NCBI GenBank assembly: GCA_029561255.1 | Contig: JAKQJH010000257.1 | Coordinates: 1 to 38,564, forward strand | Direction of reading: 5' to 3' | DNA from: Bacteroidota bacterium | GTDB taxonomy: Bacteria; Bacteroidota; Bacteroidia; Chitinophagales; Chitinophagaceae | DNA: 38,564 nucleotides | Part shown: piece after piece, positions 30,571 through 37,262 of the stretch | How positions within the stretch are numbered: the stretch's first letter is position 1 | Layout of the letters: every line of letters begins with the position of its first letter | Translations under genes and position numbers: made by a program | The notes under the pieces: model-generated | What the model saw: the letters and a program-made list of their open reading frames with translations, nothing else | Database searches by the model: none | Told to the model about the DNA's origin: nothing

Positions 30571-30666
30571 CAATATTATTCAACCCCATTCGGGGTTGCA
30601 GGGCATTGGGGGCACACTACCCCGGGTTTCACCCGGGGCTATTAAAAGTTTAAGCCCTTCGGGCTA
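30571..30666. repeat. triple-hairpin repeat unit, copy A
   Basis: Three palindromes occur in a row: CAACCCC/CGGGGTTG, CCCCGGG/CCCGGGG around TTTCA, and AAGCCC/GGGCT around TTC. Copy B at 31002-31095 has the same three hairpins in the same order and orientation with nearly the same spacing. Confidence 0.8.
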
Positions 30667-30828
30667 TGCTGTACCTTCGAGAAATATCAATTGCCGCGAG
30701 GACATTTCATTTCATAGTGGATGTTAAACAGTGGGCAACGAAAAATCACATTGGCACCACTACCATTTCGAGCGCAGCGAGAAATCTTGTATTCCCTTTT
30801 TCTCTCCTACACAGCCGTCATTCCGAAC

Positions 30829-30951
30829 GAAGTGAGGGACCTTGTATTTGAGCTTTGCTCCCTTACCAACAAACGCAGTGAGGGACCTTGTATTTGAGCT
30901 TTGCTCCCTTACCAACAAACGAAGTGAGGGACCTTGTATTTGAGCTTTGCG
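30829..30951. repeat. 46-bp tandem repeat, about 2.7 copies
   Basis: Units begin at 30829, 30875 and 30921 (GAAGTGAGGGACC or GCAGTGAGGGACC, then TTGTATTTGAGCTTTGC). The first two units are almost identical and the third is cut short. There are no unique spacers, so it is not a CRISPR array. Confidence 0.85.
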
Positions 30952-31001
30952 CCATTTATTCTAGCGTAGCGAGGAACCTTGTATTTACCTTTCATCAACA
31001 T

Positions 31002-31095
31002 CAATATTCAACCCCATTCGGGGTTGCGAGACATTGGGGGGCGCCCTACCCCGGGTTTCACCCGGGGCTATTAAAAGTTTAAGCCCTTCGGGCTT
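31002..31095. repeat. triple-hairpin repeat unit, copy B
   Basis: Second copy of the unit at 30571-30666. Differences cluster in the linker between the first and second hairpins; the hairpins themselves are conserved. It ends 11 bases before the fucosidase stop region and might act as a terminator for that minus-strand gene. Confidence 0.8.
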
Positions 31096-31105
31096 GGCAT
31101 TACGA

Positions 31106-33229
31106 TCAATGAAAGAGCATCCCCCCAGACATCTCTTTCTTCTCCCCACCTTCCTCCCGGATATGCACTTTCAACCCATTACCCCCACCACTATCAAAAT
31201 AGATGATCTTTATTTTATGATAGCCCATAGCAAGCAGGGCCTTGCCGCTCTTTTCTTCCATGCCATGGTTGCCGTCATTGTTCACGATCAGTTCATCGTC
31301 GATGAATAACTGGCTGCCATCATCACTGGAGGTAAAGAATTCCATCATTTGCTGCTTATCCAGCCGGATATAGCCGGTGAACAGCAAGCCGTATTTTTCT
31401 TTACGCAGTTTGAGCGATTCATTGATCACAGAGGTAGTGCCTTTCTTTAAAGCGGCACCCGTCTCCACCGAACGGATATCGAGATTCTCGCCCTCGTAGT
31501 AACTGTACTGTAATCCGGAAGAAGTAGTTCCCACCACCTGCGCCTTCATCAGGTTGTACACCCGGAAATCACCCTTGGTCTCTCCGCTGGGCAGCAAACC
31601 CGCTTTAACGGCCATAGCTTTTACCGGACCAGTATTCCCTAAAATGAAGGGGGCTTTATACACACCCGACTTTGTGGTAACCGCGCTGCCATCAGTCGTA
31701 TAATAAACTTTTGCCCCGGGTAGGGCTTGTATGGTTACTTCCGGACGCATGGGGTCTTTATAAACTGCATTAATTATTGGCTTAGCGGTAAAAGCGCCGT
31801 ACTGTTTGATCCTAACCACCCAGGCCCAGGGAGCTTTCATGCTGGATGGATTGTACTCGGGCAATTGCACTTCCACATTGGCACCCGTTTGTCTCCATAC
31901 CAGGGACTGACCGGTGGATAACAGATCCAGTTTTGTACCCACAGGTAATTGAATATCCTTTAAAACCATTTTCCGGTTTTGCGGATAACGGGGTAGAATC
32001 GCATAGAGATTATTAGCCGTTGGATTATAGGTATAGAATACTTCCTTTACTGCATAACCCGGATCAGGATCCACCGTAATCTTGAGCAGCATATCACCAT
32101 GACGATCGGTGTAATCTCTCCGGCCGGCACTCCACTGACTGGTCGTTTTCCAGCGACGGGTATTATAAATCGCTTCGCCGTTGAGCTTCAACCACTCTCC
32201 CATCTGCAATAAACGGTCCTGCATGATGGGTGGGATCTTGCCGTGTTCATCGGGACCGATATCGAGTAAGAAATTTCCACCGCGGCTGACTTTATCGATC
32301 AACTGCAAAATGAGTGATTGCGTACTGTTATAGTCCCAGGCATCTTCTTCGCGGTTATAGCCATAACTGAAACCCATGCCCCGGCTTTCTTCCCAGGCAT
32401 GATCTTCAAAATCGAGATCGGGCTGGTACTCGGGGGTAAAGATGCCCCCGTGTTTGAAACGGATCCCGGCACCCCAGCGATCATTCACCACCACTTTCTC
32501 TTTCACCACGCTTTCGTTGTACAACCAGGCGAGGAACTGCTGACTCTTCCATAATTCAGCCGGCGCATCCCAATCTCCATCCGTCCAGAATACATCGGGC
32601 TGATACCGGTTGATTAAATCTTTCATCTGTGGCCAGGTATGCTGCTCCGCAAATTTGGCAGGATCCGCTTTCCATAACGGGTTGAACCATTCGTAGAGGG
32701 AATAATACATACCAGCCCGTACGGTTGTTTTGCGCACCGCGGTAAACAGATCACCAATCAGATCACGTTTGGGTCCTACGTCTGCGGAAGTCCAGGGAAA
32801 ACTCCATGCCTTCCGGGTCTCCTCACTGGGCCATAGGGAATAACCATCATGGTGTTTGGACGTTAGTACAATATATTTTGCCCCGCTCTTCTCAAAGAGC
32901 TTAGCCCATTCATCGGGATTAAAGAGTTCGGCTTTGAAATCCCTTGCCAGGTCATAATAATTCCGGTCGCCGAACTTCGCCTGGTGGTATTTCAGTACAG
33001 CACTGTCTTTCCGCCCCTGCATATACTGCTGATACCATTCCGAATAATTGCCCTTGGCGGTATAACCCGGCACGGCATACATACCCCAGTGAATGAAGAT
33101 GCCAAACTTATCGTTGCTGAACCAGTTGGGCACGGGACGTTTGTCGAGACTTTCCCAGTCGGGGGTGTAGGGTTGTGCCTGTGCAATCGTGTTAATCAAA
33201 AGGCAAATGGCAAGCAGGTTCTTTTTCAT
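31106..33229 (-). CDS. GH29 alpha-L-fucosidase with C-terminal PA14-like domain
   Basis: 707 residues with a signal peptide (MKKNLLAICLLINTIAQAQ). The GH29 catalytic domain spans about 25-380. It shows WFSNDKFGIFIHWG, TSKHHDGYSLWP (H126-H127-D128) and VFWTDGDWD, where D217 is the expected nucleophile. A chitobiase-like C-terminal segment (VYYTTDGSAVTTKSGVYKAP) and a PA14-like module (GLLFTGYIRLDKQQMMEFF, SSDDGSQLFIDDELIVNNDG) follow and may bind glycan. It releases terminal alpha-L-fucose. Its start is 5 bases after the stop of the second GH29 gene, so the two are co-transcribed. Confidence 0.92.
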   Translation of the reverse strand: MKKNLLAICLLINTIAQAQPYTPDWESLDKRPVPNWFSNDKFGIFIHWGMYAVPGYTAKGNYSEWYQQYMQGRKDSAVLKYHQAKFGDRNYYDLARDFKAELFNPDEWAKLFEKSGAKYIVLTSKHHDGYSLWPSEETRKAWSFPWTSADVGPKRDLIGDLFTAVRKTTVRAGMYYSLYEWFNPLWKADPAKFAEQHTWPQMKDLINRYQPDVFWTDGDWDAPAELWKSQQFLAWLYNESVVKEKVVVNDRWGAGIRFKHGGIFTPEYQPDLDFEDHAWEESRGMGFSYGYNREEDAWDYNSTQSLILQLIDKVSRGGNFLLDIGPDEHGKIPPIMQDRLLQMGEWLKLNGEAIYNTRRWKTTSQWSAGRRDYTDRHGDMLLKITVDPDPGYAVKEVFYTYNPTANNLYAILPRYPQNRKMVLKDIQLPVGTKLDLLSTGQSLVWRQTGANVEVQLPEYNPSSMKAPWAWVVRIKQYGAFTAKPIINAVYKDPMRPEVTIQALPGAKVYYTTDGSAVTTKSGVYKAPFILGNTGPVKAMAVKAGLLPSGETKGDFRVYNLMKAQVVGTTSSGLQYSYYEGENLDIRSVETGAALKKGTTSVINESLKLRKEKYGLLFTGYIRLDKQQMMEFFTSSDDGSQLFIDDELIVNNDGNHGMEEKSGKALLAMGYHKIKIIYFDSGGGNGLKVHIREEGGEKKEMSGGMLFH

Positions 33230-33234
33230 TTTAA

Positions 33235-34659
33235 TTATTTTTCAAGCAGTTGTTCGTTAATTAAATATGCATTTACAGTCTGCAAATTATCCCTGTTCTG
33301 CATATCCGTTAAGTATATCTCAATGCTTTTGGCAGTAGTTACAGGAAAAGAAAGAATTCTTTTATGCCCGATTGTAGTTCCTGTAATTTCTGATCGAACA
33401 TCTCCATTTATAATCACAATTCTAAAACCTGTAATCGTCTGACCGTTTGCTATCCTTTCATTCAGAACTATACAATTAATTTTTTCTGGTTTTGAAAACG
33501 AAATCATTTGCTCATTCTTATGTACCGGAACTTTATTAAATTCACTTTTCTTGTCTTTAGGAATAAAAACACTGCTTCCATCAGCCCTTCCATTACCCCG
33601 GTTGTCGATTTTAAAATACAATTTTCGCCCGCTTAATAAATCACTTTTAAAAGCCCGGTCACGCAGATTTCTGAATCCAGCTAACGCCAACGAATCATTC
33701 TGATGAATCTTCCCTCTCCGGTCCGGTGGAATATTCAATAACAGATTCGCTCCTCTGCCCACACTCTTTAACCAGAGATCAAATAAATTTTCCGGCGTTC
33801 TTACTTTATTGTCTTCCGCTTCGTGATAGAACCAGCCCGGACGGATGCTCACATCACATTCAGCCGGTATCCAGGCCTTGCCGAATTTGTTTCCAGTATT
33901 TAATGTGTCCTGTGTGGGGCCGCCTTTGCCCGGGGTGAATCCAACGGTGTCCAGTGTATTCCAGTTGGTCTTGCCGGCAATTCCACTTTCATTTCCCACC
34001 CAACGCACATGTGGTCCGATATCACTAAAGACAACCGTATTCGGTGAAAGTTCTTTTACCGTCTTTTTATAACGGGCCCAGTCATACACCTGCATTTTTC
34101 CATTGGGACCTTCTCCATTGGCACCATCCCACCAGAGCTCCCAGATGGGACCATAGTTGGTGAAGAGTTCTTTCATCATATTCACAAATACATCATTGTA
34201 TTTCTCAGTACCATAATCAGGATGATTGCGGTCCCAGGGAGAAATATAAACACCAAACTTCAATCCATATTCCTTGCAGGCTGCCGAAAGTTCTTTCAGT
34301 ACATCTCCCTTCCCGTTTTTCCATTTGCTCTCCCGCACCGTATGTTTGGAATATTTACTGGGCCATAAACAAAAACCATCATGGTGTTTGGCGGTAATGA
34401 TCACGCCCTTGGCTCCGGCGGCTTTCGCCGTACGTACCCATTGGCGGCAATCCAGTTCCGTTGGATTAAACATATCCGCCGGCTCCGTCCCATGTCCCCA
34501 CTCCAGATCGGTAAATGTATTGGGCCCGAAATGGAAGAAGAAATAGTATTCCATATCGTGCCAGGCGAGCTGGGAGGCGCTGGGTTTGGGCTGAGCCAGA
34601 ATACAATTAGCTAAGAGGATAAAAGAGAGAAAGAGGGAAAGAGGTTTAATTATACGCAT
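33235..34659 (-). CDS. GH29 alpha-L-fucosidase, second type
   Basis: 474 residues. The signal peptide (MRIIKPLSLFLSFILLANC, then ILAQ) is followed by a GH29 domain with FFHFGPNTFTD, TAKHHDGFCLWPS and ELWWDGANGEG; D178 is the expected nucleophile. The motif set (WWDGANGEG rather than WTDGDW) matches the GH29-B group, often alpha-1,3/1,4-specific. That subgroup call is inference. The C-terminal domain is an F5/8-like beta region. Its signal peptide and upstream DNA are near-copies of those of the GH95 gene at 34791-37049. It precedes the 707-residue GH29 by 5 bases. Confidence 0.9.
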   Translation of the reverse strand: MRIIKPLSLFLSFILLANCILAQPKPSASQLAWHDMEYYFFFHFGPNTFTDLEWGHGTEPADMFNPTELDCRQWVRTAKAAGAKGVIITAKHHDGFCLWPSKYSKHTVRESKWKNGKGDVLKELSAACKEYGLKFGVYISPWDRNHPDYGTEKYNDVFVNMMKELFTNYGPIWELWWDGANGEGPNGKMQVYDWARYKKTVKELSPNTVVFSDIGPHVRWVGNESGIAGKTNWNTLDTVGFTPGKGGPTQDTLNTGNKFGKAWIPAECDVSIRPGWFYHEAEDNKVRTPENLFDLWLKSVGRGANLLLNIPPDRRGKIHQNDSLALAGFRNLRDRAFKSDLLSGRKLYFKIDNRGNGRADGSSVFIPKDKKSEFNKVPVHKNEQMISFSKPEKINCIVLNERIANGQTITGFRIVIINGDVRSEITGTTIGHKRILSFPVTTAKSIEIYLTDMQNRDNLQTVNAYLINEQLLEK

Positions 34660-34703
34660 ATGGTTGAATTGGTTTATTCTGATAAAATGTGAAACTTTTC
34701 AGG

Positions 34704-34805
34704 ATGAGTAATGAGTAGCCCGGGAAAAGTCATTACGAATTAGTAACTGTATCAAAGCTGTAAAGTATCTTCCCATTTACTCATTACTCATTATTCATTA
34801 CTCAT
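34704..34805. repeat. heptamer-flanked element, core type B, copy 1
   Basis: Left array ATGAGTA, ATGAGTA (34704-34717). Right array TACTCAT, TACTCAT, TATTCAT, TACTCAT (34778-34805) is its inversion. The core contains a 28-bp stretch (34747-34774) identical to 37155-37182. The right array encodes the end of the GH95 protein (MSNE) and its stop at 34793-34791. Confidence 0.78.
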
Positions 34806-37049
34806 TCTCACGGATTGCCCCTTACTCATCGGCACCATCATCACCCCATCCCTCACCTTCACCTTACTCCTGTCAATACCGGTAATCGTCCAGTTCTTAA
34901 ATGGCAAACGCAGCAAACAGGTGCCTCCCGCCTCACTTTTCACCACCACTTCCTTCACCACCCCATTTTCTTTTACAGCGGATACCAGGAAGGCCCTTTC
35001 GGCACGAAGCGTACGGAAAGATACATCCTTCCATCTTTCCGGTATAGCAGGAAATACTTCTATAACTCCTTCCCTTGTTTGTATTAATAACTCCTGTACA
35101 CCCTGGGCAAAGGCAAAATTACCTTCCAACGTAAAAGGCCGGTAGGTAAAGTTTGAATACTGACCGCCTTTCTGATCCCCGTTGAGGTGAAAGCTATTGG
35201 AAGAAACAAAATTGGAGGCGAATTTATTCAGCATACTCACGGCACTATCGGCTTCGCGGCAACGGGCATACATACAGGCCATCCAGCTGAACGAGTAACC
35301 ACACCATTCGCGGGTACCGAGTTTTTCGATATGACGAAGGGAAAGATCGATCAGTTTTTTGTCTGCTGCTTTATCGACATTCAGTAAACAAAGCGGGTAG
35401 ATCGCCATATAAGGAGAGAGATGACGATGGGATTGGTCGAGGTTTTGATTGGGTGCTACGGTCAGACCGGTTTCATTGGCATCGAAAGCACCCAGTTTTT
35501 CAATAGCATCCTCCTCAGCAAGAATCACTGGCGGAAAGAACTGATTAAAATGCTGAATGAGCTGTTGCTTTGCATACCTTACAAACTTGACCAGGGCCTT
35601 ATCATAATTTGTGGTATACCTGAACCAGGCTTTCACCGAATTATCGTGATACTCCGGACTTGAACTCAGGGCTATAAAGCTGGGATCCAGTTCTTCTTTC
35701 TCCAGGTACCGGTAAAGAAAAAGTTCCACATCAGTTAACCATGCAAGTGCCTGTTCATAATCTGTTCTTTTTTTACTAAACATCGCCTGCCAGTAAAAAT
35801 GTTGCGCCAGCCAGGCCGATGTGGTCGGACTCATTGAATACTGGATCCATCCCCCCATTTCCTTACCACTGATGGTGGTCACACCGGGCACATTCAAACC
35901 GGGTAATTCAAAATATTGTCTGGTCCACCGTTCATTTTCTTTCCGCACTTTCAATAACCAGTTGGTATACCCGGCTGTAAGATCCAGATGATTAGAAGCA
36001 TAACCCGGCCAGTAGCTGAGTTGTGTATTAAGATCATGATGAAAGTCGCCTTTCCAGGGTGGCAGGTTGCCATTGTCGGCGGTCCAGATAGCCTGTAAGG
36101 AGATGGGTGGTGTATTACCCCTGGCCACACAGGCGAACTTATACATATCGAGGTAGTACTGACGCTCGATCTTTTCATCCGGTATACGTAAGGATGACCG
36201 GCTCCAGTAATCCTTCCACCAGGCGATATGCGTAGGCCAGAACGTGGGTTCGGCTTTGGTAAAGTCAGGTTTAATTAACACCGCTGGTTTATCATTACTG
36301 ATGGTCCATTGGCCAATGACCCGGTACTTTGCCGGACGAAACCATTGCACCAGCACTTCATAATAGTGTCCCTGGTAGGTGGGTTGGTGATAACGGATAC
36401 TGCTATGTGTTTTTGTAACTGTTCCTTTTGCATAACCCAGTCGTTCCAGTCCCTGACCTTCCACACTGCTCCCGGTGCCTCCTGCCTTTCCGGAGTTATA
36501 TGCAGGGATCATTAATTCAGGAATCATATCGATCGTACAATTTTCAAAACCAAAATAACCGGTCTCCCGCGTGGCATGGATATAATTATTAAACACAACC
36601 CCATTCTCAAACAACATCGTACTTAAACCATTATTGATATGCAAACGGCCGGAACTCAGTTTGCCCAGCTTTGCCAGGTCAAATTCAATCGCCGCTCCGG
36701 GTATCTTGGTAGGTGCCGGGTATTTTTCATAAGGCTCATCCCCAATCTTTTGTACAGAGTCGTACTGGTTCCTGATCACTTTCTCCACCACCCAGCTGAA
36801 CTTCAGTTTGTCGATCTCCGGCATCGGACGATCATCCCAGAGATCCACCCTGTCCAGCGACAAGCGCAGTTTATTTTCTTTCTGCCAGATCAACGCACCG
36901 AGCCAGCCATTGCCCAATGGTATTCCTTCATCCCAGCGTTGCGGAAGCTGGTTGAACTGAAGATCATGCGCAGGTTGGGGTTGAGCAGCAATACAATTGG
37001 CTAAGAGGACAAAAGAGAAAAGGAGGGGAAGGGGTTTGAGGATGGGCAT
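34791..37049 (-). CDS. GH95-family alpha-L-fucosidase-like glycoside hydrolase
   Basis: 752 residues with signal peptide MPILKPLPLLFSFVLLANC then IAAQ. The GH95 architecture is recognisable: N-terminal beta domain with IPLGNGWLGALIWQ, then an (alpha/alpha)6 region with LQAIWTADNGNLPPWKGDF, HHDLNTQLSYWPG and LDQSHRHLSPYMAIYP, and a C-terminal beta domain. GH95 enzymes usually cleave alpha-1,2-linked fucose, though some act on L-galactose. One of the two catalytic Asn positions appears to be Asp here (D339, with N341 kept), so specificity may differ. Its last residues MSNE and stop come from a heptamer array. It shares a 5' module with the GH29 gene at 33235. Confidence 0.88.
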   Translation of the reverse strand: MPILKPLPLLFSFVLLANCIAAQPQPAHDLQFNQLPQRWDEGIPLGNGWLGALIWQKENKLRLSLDRVDLWDDRPMPEIDKLKFSWVVEKVIRNQYDSVQKIGDEPYEKYPAPTKIPGAAIEFDLAKLGKLSSGRLHINNGLSTMLFENGVVFNNYIHATRETGYFGFENCTIDMIPELMIPAYNSGKAGGTGSSVEGQGLERLGYAKGTVTKTHSSIRYHQPTYQGHYYEVLVQWFRPAKYRVIGQWTISNDKPAVLIKPDFTKAEPTFWPTHIAWWKDYWSRSSLRIPDEKIERQYYLDMYKFACVARGNTPPISLQAIWTADNGNLPPWKGDFHHDLNTQLSYWPGYASNHLDLTAGYTNWLLKVRKENERWTRQYFELPGLNVPGVTTISGKEMGGWIQYSMSPTTSAWLAQHFYWQAMFSKKRTDYEQALAWLTDVELFLYRYLEKEELDPSFIALSSSPEYHDNSVKAWFRYTTNYDKALVKFVRYAKQQLIQHFNQFFPPVILAEEDAIEKLGAFDANETGLTVAPNQNLDQSHRHLSPYMAIYPLCLLNVDKAADKKLIDLSLRHIEKLGTREWCGYSFSWMACMYARCREADSAVSMLNKFASNFVSSNSFHLNGDQKGGQYSNFTYRPFTLEGNFAFAQGVQELLIQTREGVIEVFPAIPERWKDVSFRTLRAERAFLVSAVKENGVVKEVVVKSEAGGTCLLRLPFKNWTITGIDRSKVKVRDGVMMVPMSKGQSVRMSNE

Positions 37050-37073
37050 ATGGGAGAATTAGTTTGTTTTTTT

Positions 37074-37228
37074 TAATGAGTAATGAATAATGAGTAATGA
37101 GCCTGCCTGCCGACAAAGGCAGGTAGCTCCGGAAAAGTCTTTACAAATAAGTACCTGTATCAAAGCTGTAAAGTATCTTCCCTTTTACTCATTACTGATT
37201 ACTCATTACTGATTACTCATTACTCATC
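37074..37228. repeat. heptamer-flanked element, core type B, copy 2
   Basis: Left array TAATGAG, TAATGAA, TAATGAG, TAATGAG (37074-37101). Right array of six units alternating ACTCATT and ACTGATT, ending ACTCATC (37187-37228). Core as at 34718-34777, with 28 bp identical (37155-37182). A 22-bp palindrome (CCTGCC at 37102-37107 with GGCAGG at 37118-37123) is inserted here and absent from copy 1. Confidence 0.78.
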
Positions 37229-37262
37229 TCTTCTTTCAGACTGCTTCTATCTGCAAGCCCCC

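Larger units (their letters stand above)
30191..31105. other. 915-bp intergenic region packed with repeats
   Basis: No believable gene. The short open frames here are translations of repeats. The region holds, in order: a type A heptamer core, a long inverted repeat (30361-30481), several copies of a CGAAG...GAGG...CTTGTATT motif in both orientations (30308-30331 minus; 30511-30533, 30772-30793 and 30962-30987 plus), two copies of a triple-hairpin unit, and a 46-bp tandem repeat. It separates the enoyl-CoA hydratase from the fucosidase cluster. Confidence 0.8.

Noticed and set aside
30829-30951. CRISPR array
   Set aside because: The 46-bp units are contiguous with no unique spacers, and no cas gene is present in the window.
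30476-31309. Several open frames of 60-90 residues on the plus strand
   Set aside because: They are translations of the intergenic repeats or lie antisense to the fucosidase 3' end; similar peptides recur because the DNA repeats recur.
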